DNA of 10,909 nt from JAHFLF01 sp964560145 (lineage in GTDB: Bacteria > Patescibacteriota > Minisyncoccia > UBA6257 > 1-14-0-10-44-23): positions 1 to 10,909 of the forward strand of contig CAZLKS010000025.1 in the NCBI GenBank assembly GCA_964560145.1, given 5' to 3'. Shown here one piece after another: positions 1 to 7,668 of the stretch; position 1 is the stretch's first letter; each line of letters opens with the position of its first letter. The notes beneath the pieces were generated by a model. That model saw only the letters and a list, made by a program, of their open reading frames with translations. It did not search any database and had not been told where the DNA came from. A program made the translations under genes and the position numbers.

Positions 1-1381
1 TTGAGCGATTCTATTGGCGAGAAGACAACATCGGGAGGTGTCAATGTATCGAGCAATATGACAGTCGCGGCTGGAAAGTCAATTACGAGCCCGAGCATTT
101 ACGTCGACGATATTTATGAATCGACGGCCTTGAATGATATTAGAATGCGCGATAACGTGAAACTGGATGGCATTTTGAAAACGGACTATATTCAGAAGAA
201 CGCGGGAGGTTATATCCAGTTGAATTCGTCCATGGTGCAGTCGACCGGGTTTATTGCCGCGCATAATATTACCACGGACCAGTTGAATGAAAATACGGCT
301 GCGCAGGGTGTTCTCGCAACCGCCAACTTGAACATTGCGGCAGGGAAGGTATTATCTGTTGATACCATCGCAAGCAAGTCCGGAGGAGCCATTAATTTCA
401 ATAACGTTATCAATGCGGCCACCATTACGCCATCTGGGGGGAATTTAACACTCAACGCGGATACAACGTTGAGTTCAGGCAAAGGTTTTTCCGCGGATAC
501 AGTGAACGTTGACACGATTAATCAGAAAGGAATGGGTGGCATTACGCTCAACAACGCTGTCAAGCTCAATTCAGTGGCGAGCTCTAGTGCCGCGAAATTG
601 CTTACCTGGGATTCCGCGACCAAATCGGTAGGATATAGTACTCCGGAGTCAGTACTCAATTACAAAAATATCTTCCTTGACGACTTCTCATCGTGCGCTG
701 TTGGTACATGGAGTGGCACTTCGAGCCATGTATCTTGCGATAAACCGTGGCTCGTCCGCAGCAACAATGTCGGAAACGTCTACGTGGGTCTGGACTATCC
801 TAATGTACCCATTCAACAGGCAGGCGAATACATGACCGGATGCATTTTCCCTCATGTGCAGGGTTCGAATAGTGCCGATCATCATTTCTGCTTCAACAAT
901 CATGCGAGTTTTTTCCGCGAGATGGGCGATATCACGTTTGAATGCCGCTTCCGAATTCCCTATGGATGGGGCTCTGGCTACTATGATACCCTAAAGTTCT
1001 TTATCGGACTCGGCGAACGTGGATATGACGGCGGTAGCATCGGCGATATGAATCGATGGGCAGGACTCTACTATGACAGCTCGGCTAGCAATCAATTTTG
1101 GTCATTTAATACTAACGATGTTGGAGTGTTAAACTACACTAGCAGCGCTTATCTAACAACCGCCGTCGTTTTGTTAAAAATTATCGTCAAAGCCAATAGT
1201 GTCGAGTACTGGTTGAATAACGGCACTATTGGCGCTTGGAGCTTGAACCATACTGAGACGACTAACTTCCCAGTGGGTCAGCCGTTCCAACCTCGATTTG
1301 GAATGCACGTTAACCCCAGCCTCAGTGCCTCAGCGGTTAAACTCGGCATCGTGATGGATTATATCCGGATTACACAAGATT
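1..1381 (+). CDS. Fibre/adhesin-like protein, N-terminal part (5' open, cut by assembly gap)
   Basis: Open from the first base to the gap (460 codons). It begins with TTG, not ATG, so the true start is probably upstream of the window; the first internal ATG is at 58-60. Residues about 20-190 are a beta-rich Ser/Thr/Asn/Gly region with loosely repeated units: a (A/S)-(A/S)-GK turn at 23-26, 113-116 and 158-161, and GG-x-I-x-(L/F)-N strands near 69-75, 128-134 and 179-184. This resembles viral fibre shafts. Residues about 222-460 form a separate domain rich in aromatics, with alternating strands (FECRFRIPYG, WAGLYYDSS, VEYWLNNG) and a closing strand GIVMDYIRIT, like concanavalin/LamG-type carbohydrate-binding folds. 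A role in host attachment is inferred from this architecture. It may be one gene with the coding region after the gap. The family was not identified. Confidence 0.7.
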
Positions 1382-1481
1382 NNNNNNNNNNNNNNNNNNN
1401 NNNNNNNNNNNNNNNNNNNNNNNNNNNNNNNNNNNNNNNNNNNNNNNNNNNNNNNNNNNNNNNNNNNNNNNNNNNNNNNNN
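1382..1481. other. Assembly gap of 100 N
   Basis: Exactly 100 N, the usual placeholder for a scaffold gap of unknown length. The reading frame before it is frame 1 and the fibre-like frame after it is frame 3, so the true missing length need not be 100. Any protein read straight through the Ns is an artefact: the residues obtained in frame 1 after the gap (1482-1566) do not resemble fibre sequence, while frame 3 does. Confidence 0.97.
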
Positions 1482-2522
1482 GGCGGCACTGGTCAGTCAT
1501 CGTACACGGACGGTCAATTACTCATCGGAAACTCTAGCGGTAATACGCTTACTAAAAGCACGTTGACGGCCGGAAGTGGAGTCAGCATCACAAATGCTCC
1601 TGGGTCCATTACAATTGCAGCCAGTACAACATCAAATACTACTGAATATACAACGCCAGGAAGCTATACTTACAACATTCCAGCAGGCTCGAAATTTCTT
1701 GATATTGTACTCGTCGGTGGTGGCGGCTCAGGTGGAACAGGATATTCAAATACCAGCTATCCAGGTGGTGGCGGCGGTGGCAGCGGTGCTACATTACGAA
1801 TTCTCAAAGTACCCGTATACGGGGCTTCTACTATGGCTGTTGTAGTTGGCAGCGGTGGTATAGCAAGCTCCTCGAACGGAGGAACAGGAGCGGCGGGCAG
1901 CGCGTCCACAGTGGTTCTAAATGGAAAAACGATATCAGCCTACGGTGGCGGTGCTGGAGCGGGTGCCAGCGGTGGATCGAGTTCTGGACGCGGCGGCGGA
2001 GGCTCTGCTGGGTCCAGTAGCGGCGGCGGTGATGGCAACGGAAATACTGCTGGTAATGCTGGCGGTAGTTCTGCATCAAATCACGTACCAGGAACGTCCG
2101 GCGCAGCGGGAGCAGCTGGACCTGGTAGTGGTAGTCAACCCGGTAGCACAGGCGGTTCAATTTCGTTTCACGATAGTTTAATAGTCGTTGGCGGCGGCGG
2201 TGGCTCCAGCTGTACTTCCAAGGCCTCGCCTGATGGTAGCTTAACGTCCGGGGCTGGTGGATCGTGCTCGAATGGAATGGCTTCAGGTGGAAACTACGCG
2301 ATTACCGTTCGCAGCGGCTCCAACTGCGGTGGCTCAGGCGGCGGCGGGGGCGCTTCGTTCTTTGGCGGTGCAGGAAACGGCGGCGCTGGCTCTTCTGGTG
2401 CGGCGTCCGCTGGTTCAGCTGCTACTGGCTACGGCTCTGGCGGCGGCGGAGGCGGATCGGGAAGCAGTTTTGGTATAGGCGGCGACGGTGGCGGCGGATA
2501 TTGCTTTCTGGTTTCTTATTAA
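1482..2522 (+). CDS. Glycine-rich fibre/adhesin, C-terminal part (5' end lost in gap)
   Basis: Frame 3 is open from the first base after the gap to TAA at 2520-2522 (346 codons). It begins GGTGQSSYTDGQLLIGNSSG and continues TLTAGSGVSITNAPGSITIA, a linker seen repeatedly in phage and algal-virus tail fibres. A TTG at 1563-1565 lies inside this linker and is not a credible start. Next comes a short beta region (EYTTPGSYTYNIPAGSKFLDIVLVG split at its end by GGGG), typical of the glycine-rich domain that ends many phage fibres. From codon ~80 onward about half the residues are Gly with Ser and Ala, in GGGGGGSG-type runs, compatible with a polyglycine-helix sandwich tip as in T-even-like adhesins. 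Eight or so scattered Cys/Tyr residues lie near the end. The role is inferred: receptor-binding tip of a virion fibre. It is probably the same gene as the coding region before the gap, but this is unproven. Confidence 0.8.
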   Translation, partial: GGTGQSSYTDGQLLIGNSSGNTLTKSTLTAGSGVSITNAPGSITIAASTTSNTTEYTTPGSYTYNIPAGSKFLDIVLVGGGGSGGTGYSNTSYPGGGGGGSGATLRILKVPVYGASTMAVVVGSGGIASSSNGGTGAAGSASTVVLNGKTISAYGGGAGAGASGGSSSGRGGGGSAGSSSGGGDGNGNTAGNAGGSSASNHVPGTSGAAGAAGPGSGSQPGSTGGSISFHDSLIVVGGGGGSSCTSKASPDGSLTSGAGGSCSNGMASGGNYAITVRSGSNCGGSGGGGGASFFGGAGNGGAGSSGAASAGSAATGYGSGGGGGGSGSSFGIGGDGGGGYCFLVSY

Positions 2523-2577
2523 CTCACTACGCTTCGCGTCGCAAGCGGCGCTCCGTGATGACGCCTATACCAAAACT
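2466..2577. repeat. 16-nt perfect inverted repeat spanning the fibre stop codon
   Basis: AGTTTTGGTATAGGCG at 2466-2481 recurs as its exact reverse complement, CGCCTATACCAAAACT, at 2562-2577. The 80-nt interval holds the stop codon (2520-2522) and a smaller GC-rich inverted pair (CGCTT 2530-2534 with AAGCG 2543-2547). The left arm is in coding sequence. It could fold in the transcript 3' end, or mark an old local inversion or duplication. Confidence 0.7.
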
Positions 2578-2580
2578 AAA

Positions 2581-2617
2581 TCCCTTGCTCGGCTTGGAGC
2601 GCCGGACCCGGGTGGAA
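2581..2617 (-). repeat. Dispersed repeat copy 1 (FHPG-x-A-x-QAEQG type)
   Basis: These 37 nt match 5411-5447 at 31 positions with no gap. Read on the minus strand the repeat encodes FHPGPALQAEQG, against FHPGTAPQAEQG in the polymerase copy, and then runs into a stop two codons later. It lies in the spacer between convergent genes, with no gene assigned over it. Confidence 0.65.
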
Positions 2618-2624
2618 GAGAACC

Positions 2625-2666
2625 TTTTACCCAGGGGCGGTCCAGACCCGTTGGGTAAAAAATAAA
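2625..2666. terminator. Hairpin plus AATAAA between convergent genes
   Basis: TTTTACCCA (2625-2633) and TGGGTAAAA (2652-2660) form a perfect 9-bp stem, with a further GGG/CCC pairing possible in the loop. AATAAA follows at once on the plus strand (2661-2666) in an A-rich tail. The site lies between the plus-strand fibre stop (2522) and the minus-strand gene stop (2690), so it could end transcripts from both sides. Hairpins at transcript 3' ends are known in mimiviruses; use here is inferred. Confidence 0.6.
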
Positions 2667-2689
2667 AAATATTAATTATACAAGCCGGG

Positions 2690-3061
2690 TTAAAATGCGG
2701 CGATTACGGGACGTTGAAGCCCGATGTTGTCTGGGAGTTCACCATAATAATAATCAAATTCCTGATTACGCAATTCCTCCTGTATTTTTTTCAATTGAGC
2801 TTTCTTGAAAATGAGGTCGTAGATATGTCTATGGATGCGTCCTCGCAAGCGCGCGGCATGTTGTGGCCGAGTCAACGAAATGAGAACTTGGGCGCGAAAC
2901 CTCTCGTCGGCATGTTGGATATCATGCGGAATAGGTCTTTCTTCTTGGTCGTAGTCGCACGCGAGATGATAGAACGTGCCTTTCCGACTGCAGTCGATGC
3001 TGAGAATCTCGTCAATCTGAGTCTTGGAGAGAATCATATACACTTTGATGTAATGAACCAT
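2690..3061 (-). CDS. Unrecognised small charged protein, 123 aa
   Basis: ATG at 3059-3061 in good eukaryotic context (A at -3, G at +4), TAA at 2690-2692. Residues 10-25 (ILSKTQIDEIL) look like a helix at the start of a small domain. Residues ~55-105 are strongly basic and helical (RLRGRIHRHIYDLIFKKAQLKK), followed by an acidic, Tyr-rich stretch (EFDYYYGELPD). There is no signal peptide or membrane segment. The basic helices would suit nucleic-acid or virion-DNA binding, but no family was recognised. It lies 91 nt downstream of the polymerase fusion on the same strand. The opposite strand also has a 123-codon frame (2714-3085), but that one encodes an implausible hydrophobic start and fits the gene layout less well. 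Confidence 0.6.
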   Translation of the reverse strand: MVHYIKVYMILSKTQIDEILSIDCSRKGTFYHLACDYDQEERPIPHDIQHADERFRAQVLISLTRPQHAARLRGRIHRHIYDLIFKKAQLKKIQEELRNQEFDYYYGELPDNIGLQRPVIAAF

Positions 3062-3152
3062 TTTTTATATCCACAATTTTTGTAGTACATATATTAAGGA
3101 CGTAAAAAAATATTTAATAGAAAATTAATTGTCGTCGTATACTTTTTTTTCT
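3062..3152 (-). promoter_or_regulatory. AT-rich spacer: end of polymerase transcript, probable promoter of the 123-aa gene
   Basis: The 91 nt are strongly AT-rich, with T-runs, TATATTAA and ATATAAAAAA just ahead of the ATG on the minus strand. A minus-strand ATTAAA (variant polyadenylation signal) follows the polymerase stop. AAATTAATTG at 3122-3131 occurs again at 7652-7661, so the same 10-mer lies on both sides of the polymerase gene. No mapped promoter consensus could be assigned. Confidence 0.35.
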
Positions 3153-6100
3153 TTACTGGATAGGCTCGAACTTGACCTTGCTCTTGCTAATTCCCTCAAC
3201 GTTGTACTCGTCGATGGCGAAGCGGGCGTCGATGTTCTGGCGAATGAAGAGGATAATCTTACCAATAGCTTGGTCGAGGTCATTCGTTAGGATGTCGGCG
3301 TTCTTCTTCTTACCATCGGGACCCGTGAAAGACTTTTTCCAAGCGTACTTACCATTCTCCACGCGCAGTTGAGAGCCACCCCAACGGGCCAAGCGGCGGT
3401 TGAACTCGAACATGCGGATTTCATCTGGTCGGAGATTGGCGGGAGGAAGGTCCAACTTAGGGTTCATGTAGAGCGGCACAGCGTTATTGTTCAGGACATG
3501 GTCGGGCTCGTCCTTGGCGTTATGCTGCTTGTTGAGCAAAATCCAATCGAAGTAATCGGAATCGGGGTTCTTAATTTCACGCTTGCGCTGGCGGATAGCG
3601 CGCTCTTCAATTCTACGCAACCTAATATCATCCGTGCGCCTAACATTGACGTAGAGAACTCGGCGACCAACATTAACAGGGAACTTGTCGTTGTCGAGGT
3701 GCTCCTGGATACGGTCGTGAGGGTTGCGGTCCGTCTTACCAATGTAGCAATGATACTTGCCAGTAATAGGGTCCAATTCATCGGCGTCCAAATAATAAAT
3801 ATAACCGACCTTATGGGAAATCTTCTCAATGCGAATCTTATCATCGTACTCAAGTTGGAACTGATAACCAGCGAGCGTGTCCAAATACTTAGCGAGGCCG
3901 TGGGGTTTCATCGGCTCCTGGGGAGTGAAGGCGAGGGTAATCTGAGAGAGCGTGCGGCACCTGGACAAAGCCACATACATCATCTGCTTGCTGAAGCGCT
4001 CGGGCTCGTAGATAGTGTAGTTGTGAGTGTATGTCTGACCCTGCGCCGAGTGGCAAGTGGTCGCAAGATGAGAGCGGACAGCACTCTTAGGGATAATGCG
4101 GGGCTTCTGAGCAGCGGCTTCGGCACAAGTATGCGGCTCCTTATCGACAAATACCCAATCGGATTCTCCGTGAGGAATCTCGTGAGCCTCGGTCTGAAAT
4201 AAAATCTCACCATTGGAATAGTTGCCAGTGTTCTCGATGACAATGTAGCGGCTGTGAAACGGGAAGAGCTTCTGCTTAGCCTCAATAACCAAATCGCGAG
4301 TATACTTAGTGGCAGTAATATTGTATTCGCAGTAGTTTTTCAAGGCAATTTCATTGGGAACCACTCGGTCGAGAACCTTCTTGGGCAACACGCCAGTGCG
4401 ATTAAACTCTGTCAAAATCTCATTCATCTCCGGGTCATAGCGAGGGTTCATATGGCGAGGGAGAGAGTCGTCCCAAACGTAAGGAATCTCGACAATACGC
4501 GACACCAAGTAGCGGATACTAGGAGAGCACTTGACGCTATCAGAATTGAAGTAGTAAGTGCGCGAATTCACAGGAGGAATCTGGTCTGGGCCGCCAAAGA
4601 TGAAGATAGGAAGGTCGTATTGGTAGACCAGGAGATTAAGGAGGTTCCAATGCTCGTGGTTGTTCAACGAGAACTCATCGTTAATAATACGGTCGAAGCG
4701 CTTCATAAAGTTGTTGCGGAGATTAATATCCTGCATCATATTATCGAACTTGCAGAAGGTAAGAGATTTGCCGCAGTATTGGGGTTTCTCTTTGCCGTTC
4801 TTGTCCGTAATCGTGATGGGATTACCCGCAGCATCCTTAATTGTAATTGCAGCGCGCATATCACCAGAAGCCAAACGAGTCATAGCGAGGCAGAGAGAAC
4901 TCGGCTTCACACCAGGCGTGAGCTCGGTATTAACCAATTCGGAAAGGAAACGGCTCTTACCAACACCAGGAGCACCATAATAGAGAACACCATTGGAACG
5001 CCTCAACTTCGGATTAGTGAGCCTAAAACCACTGTTAATATCATCGGGATGATAGAAGAAGCGAGGATTACGGAGCTTCAACGGGAGGTTCTTCTCGTCA
5101 AAACTGAGAATCTTAATGGCCGGCTTGAAGTCAAATAAAGGTGCAAATAACTTGAGTTCCCTCATACGCTCGGGGAATTTGGTTTTGATTTCCTCAGAGT
5201 TCCATGTAGAATCCTCAAAGTAAATGGAATCAAGCACGGTAGCAACCACATTGGATTTGGGAAGAACCGCCTTGACGACCTTAGCCAACCGGAGCAGGTT
5301 CACGGTAGTCGCGCCGAGGACGTAGCGGAAAAGCGGGTTCGTGTTCTCGAGGACCTCCGATTCCTTAGACGAGTAAATGATGGTAGCGTTATCGAGGTCC
5401 CTCTGTTTAGTTCCTTGTTCGGCTTGGGGCGCCGTCCCCGGATGGAACGTGGGCGCTTCCAATTCCGCCAAATTCTTATCGGTAGTGAGATTCGCCTTCA
5501 CACGGCTAGTTTGACGGATACCAGCGGCGCCGATGAAACTCGAGTAGAGAACCTTAAAATTGATTGGATTGGGATTCTCGGGGTTCCTCATTTCCTCCAC
5601 TTTGGCCTTAAGGTACTTAGCGAACTCGGCAATCGGCTTAGCGCTGAACTTACCATATGCAGTACGCATAGCAATAATGTGGCGATAACCGATGATACCA
5701 AGACACAACAATTCACGTACCTGGACAGCATTCCAAATCTGCTTCTGGACGTAAATTCCACAATACTTGAAGGCCTCGACAATGTACTCGCCGGGAAGGA
5801 TTTCACTCAACTCTCCATTCTCAAAATCGAGGAGGTCGTTAAATACCTTACCATTAGCCTCACGGTGCTTAACAAAATCGACAAAGTTGTCTTGGGAGGT
5901 GAAGATAGGGAGGCTCTCGTTCTCCATCGCCAGCATCACGTTGAGGTAAGCAGCCTTCATATCGATTTGATGGCAGTGAGATAATGGCAAAGTGGGCTTA
6001 CTATGACCGCCAACAATCGGAGAAGTATGGTAGTGGTTAATTACATCACGGTCGTAGAGGCTATCGAAGCTAGCGGGGATATCGCCAAACTTGGTCTTGA

Positions 6101-7574
6101 AGAGGTCCTGCGCAATACGAGCATACGACTGGCCGTGAAAGTGCTGAAACTCGTATTGGTTAGGAAAGGTGTTGCGGAGATAATCAAAGAGCTTCTTGCG
6201 CTCGAGGTAATCGGCAGCATTGATGAACTTGGTAATACCAACGATAACAGCATTAATATGACCGCTGTGAGAGCACTCAATCTCGGGCATAATACCACCA
6301 GAAACGAAGAAGTCGGCGAGCTTATCAAAGTCGAGATTGAGCATGACATCAACAGGCTTCTCCAACTGGTCCATAATGAATCGCTTTAAATCCTCATCGA
6401 TGACGGTAGCAGGGTCGGGGAGATTATCCAATGGCTCATAGACGATAGTGGTACGAGGCTCGTCCTTACGCTTATTGGCCAAAATCTCCGTATTGCCGAC
6501 ATCAACATAAACGTGGTTGTTGTTGATGTAGAGAGTAAAAGCATTAACGTGGTGAGAAGTCGAAGTATTCCCCTTGCAGAGAATAGGATTGCCAATCGGA
6601 AAGCGAATCTCCACAGTAAAGTAGCCCTTACGGACATCGAACCACTCGATAAGAGAATCCACAGTGAAACCGATAGGACCAAAGAGAGCTGAATCGAGCG
6701 GGTTCTCATGAGGAGTGGGAACATCGTTGAGCATCTCCGTAATCTCATCTCCAAGGAACTCATTAATGAGTGCATTAGCGGCATTGGTAGCCTTCATACG
6801 TTCTTCGGCGGCAAGCACAGCATATTGCGGAGTAATATCCTTAACGTTGCCGTACGTAATCGAGCAGAGCTCATCCATAATCGCCTCGCGAGGAATCGTG
6901 TCCTTGAGCTCCTTGTGGTTCTGCACACAGTAGTAGATGGTCTCCACCACGCAACCGTAGGGGCCAGTCAGCGACAACATGCCGGGAATCTTGGGAGCAG
7001 TCGTAGCGTTAATGTAGATGCCGCGGCGAGGGTCCCAGTTGGGGTCATTGTCGATAGGGTCGAGCACGCCAAGTTCGGCCCACTCGAGCTTATAGACGTA
7101 TGGGTTGTTGAAAGGAACGATTTCCTTAGTGTCGTCTTGGCCGTTCCACATGCGGCTGAGCTTAGAGACAACATTGCCGTCGTTGGCCTCGGTAGCATTG
7201 GCATAGTCCTCCATGATAGAGTTCCACTTGGCGGCAGCGAGCTCGGCGATATTCTCGCGAAAGCCCTCGCGTTTGACAGTCCTCGTAAAGAAGACATGAT
7301 ACGGGCGAACTTGAGCACGGTTGAGCTGGTGGCGTTGGACCCTACCCTCAATAAATCCGTCCACCGCACGCACGTTGAAGACCATGCGAATCTGAACGCG
7401 GACGGGGGCGTTGTTCTCATACTGGCGGCGCAGTCCTTGGAGTTGGCCCAATTGGATAGCGATGCGATTGTTTAAGGTAGCAGCTTTACGACCCTTATTC
7501 TTGAGCTGTTCAGCCCTAACTCGGTTGGCCGCAATCTTAGTCTTGAGGTCGATGATGGTCTTTCTCAAATCCAT
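3153..7574 (-). CDS. Replication protein: family B polymerase-like domain + SF1 (Pif1/RecD-type) helicase + GIY-YIG nuclease, 1473 aa
   Basis: ATG at 7572-7574 (A at -3, G at +4), TAA at 3153-3155. Residues 1-55 are a basic coiled coil. Residues ~60-470 are unrecognised and no 3'-5' exonuclease motifs were evident. Residues ~480-790 follow the order of a family B polymerase: SYARIAQDLF, a VGG turn (521-523), motif A-like IDMKAAYLNVM (D538), motif B-like FKVLYSSFIGAAG (K674, G682) and motif C-like TVLDSIYFE (D782). The usual first Asp of DTDS is Val780, so activity is uncertain. Helicase motifs: Walker A GAPGVGKS (867-874), Walker B INDEFS (D966, E967), motif III GGPDQIPPV (994-1002), CHSAQGQT (1174-1181) and MMYVALSRCR (1198-1207). 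This set matches SF1B Pif1/RecD helicases. GIY-YIG: VGYIYYL (1256-1262), CYIGKT (1276-1281), R1288, H1292 and a Glu at 1323/1324. Residues ~1370-1473 are unknown. Inferred role: replication of the element, with the nuclease for nicking or resolution. Confidence 0.9.
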   Translation of the reverse strand: MDLRKTIIDLKTKIAANRVRAEQLKNKGRKAATLNNRIAIQLGQLQGLRRQYENNAPVRVQIRMVFNVRAVDGFIEGRVQRHQLNRAQVRPYHVFFTRTVKREGFRENIAELAAAKWNSIMEDYANATEANDGNVVSKLSRMWNGQDDTKEIVPFNNPYVYKLEWAELGVLDPIDNDPNWDPRRGIYINATTAPKIPGMLSLTGPYGCVVETIYYCVQNHKELKDTIPREAIMDELCSITYGNVKDITPQYAVLAAEERMKATNAANALINEFLGDEITEMLNDVPTPHENPLDSALFGPIGFTVDSLIEWFDVRKGYFTVEIRFPIGNPILCKGNTSTSHHVNAFTLYINNNHVYVDVGNTEILANKRKDEPRTTIVYEPLDNLPDPATVIDEDLKRFIMDQLEKPVDVMLNLDFDKLADFFVSGGIMPEIECSHSGHINAVIVGITKFINAADYLERKKLFDYLRNTFPNQYEFQHFHGQSYARIAQDLFKTKFGDIPASFDSLYDRDVINHYHTSPIVGGHSKPTLPLSHCHQIDMKAAYLNVMLAMENESLPIFTSQDNFVDFVKHREANGKVFNDLLDFENGELSEILPGEYIVEAFKYCGIYVQKQIWNAVQVRELLCLGIIGYRHIIAMRTAYGKFSAKPIAEFAKYLKAKVEEMRNPENPNPINFKVLYSSFIGAAGIRQTSRVKANLTTDKNLAELEAPTFHPGTAPQAEQGTKQRDLDNATIIYSSKESEVLENTNPLFRYVLGATTVNLLRLAKVVKAVLPKSNVVATVLDSIYFEDSTWNSEEIKTKFPERMRELKLFAPLFDFKPAIKILSFDEKNLPLKLRNPRFFYHPDDINSGFRLTNPKLRRSNGVLYYGAPGVGKSRFLSELVNTELTPGVKPSSLCLAMTRLASGDMRAAITIKDAAGNPITITDKNGKEKPQYCGKSLTFCKFDNMMQDINLRNNFMKRFDRIINDEFSLNNHEHWNLLNLLVYQYDLPIFIFGGPDQIPPVNSRTYYFNSDSVKCSPSIRYLVSRIVEIPYVWDDSLPRHMNPRYDPEMNEILTEFNRTGVLPKKVLDRVVPNEIALKNYCEYNITATKYTRDLVIEAKQKLFPFHSRYIVIENTGNYSNGEILFQTEAHEIPHGESDWVFVDKEPHTCAEAAAQKPRIIPKSAVRSHLATTCHSAQGQTYTHNYTIYEPERFSKQMMYVALSRCRTLSQITLAFTPQEPMKPHGLAKYLDTLAGYQFQLEYDDKIRIEKISHKVGYIYYLDADELDPITGKYHCYIGKTDRNPHDRIQEHLDNDKFPVNVGRRVLYVNVRRTDDIRLRRIEERAIRQRKREIKNPDSDYFDWILLNKQHNAKDEPDHVLNNNAVPLYMNPKLDLPPANLRPDEIRMFEFNRRLARWGGSQLRVENGKYAWKKSFTGPDGKKKNADILTNDLDQAIGKIILFIRQNIDARFAIDEYNVEGISKSKVKFEPIQ
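5411..5447 (-). repeat. Dispersed repeat copy 2, in frame inside the polymerase
   Basis: 31 of 37 positions match 2581-2617, and its first 12 nt (TTCCTTGTTCGG) match 7669-7680 exactly. It encodes residues about 710-722 (FHPGTAPQAEQGT), a Pro/Gly/Gln-rich linker between polymerase motifs B and C. Composition and the absence of predicted structure suit a tolerated in-frame insertion. Confidence 0.6.
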
Positions 7575-7600
7575 CTTACTCTATTATAAGATAGGGTAAG
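7575..7600. repeat. 26-nt near-perfect palindrome touching the polymerase start codon
   Basis: CTTAC-T-CTAT pairs with ATAG-G-GTAAG: 5 + 4 Watson-Crick pairs separated by one T/G position, with a 6-nt centre. It ends one base before the ATG (complement 7572-7574), so it lies in the polymerase mRNA leader or at its transcription start. It could be an operator or a leader hairpin. Confidence 0.6.
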
Positions 7601-7668
7601 ACTTTTTCCTCAGTATATAAATAGGGAACAAAATATCTCTAATTAAAAAATAAATTAATTGTGGCTAC

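Noticed and set aside
1831..2665. Several overlapping frames in the glycine-rich region, some Arg-rich or Trp-rich
   Set aside because: They are frame-shifted readings of GGC/GGT repeats.
2714..3085. Plus-strand 123-codon frame opposite the small charged gene
   Set aside because: Its hydrophobic N-terminus reflects reverse-complemented charged codons; the minus-strand frame has a better start context and fits the local gene direction.
5411..5447. Repeat as a tRNA or tRNA-derived element (GTTCGG-like B box)
   Set aside because: No cloverleaf, no A box, and the middle copy is coding.
3369..7475. Long plus-strand frames antisense to the polymerase (3369-4202, 4254-5138, 5415-5984, 6003-6389, 6708-7475)
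   Set aside because: All lie in the frame exactly in register with the polymerase codons, so they stay open simply because the gene rarely uses TTA, CTA and TCA codons. None shows recognisable domains, while the minus-strand frame carries helicase and nuclease motifs.
7575..7579. GTAAG next to the polymerase ATG on the minus strand as an intron donor
   Set aside because: No matching acceptor or interrupted frame; it is explained by the palindrome arm.
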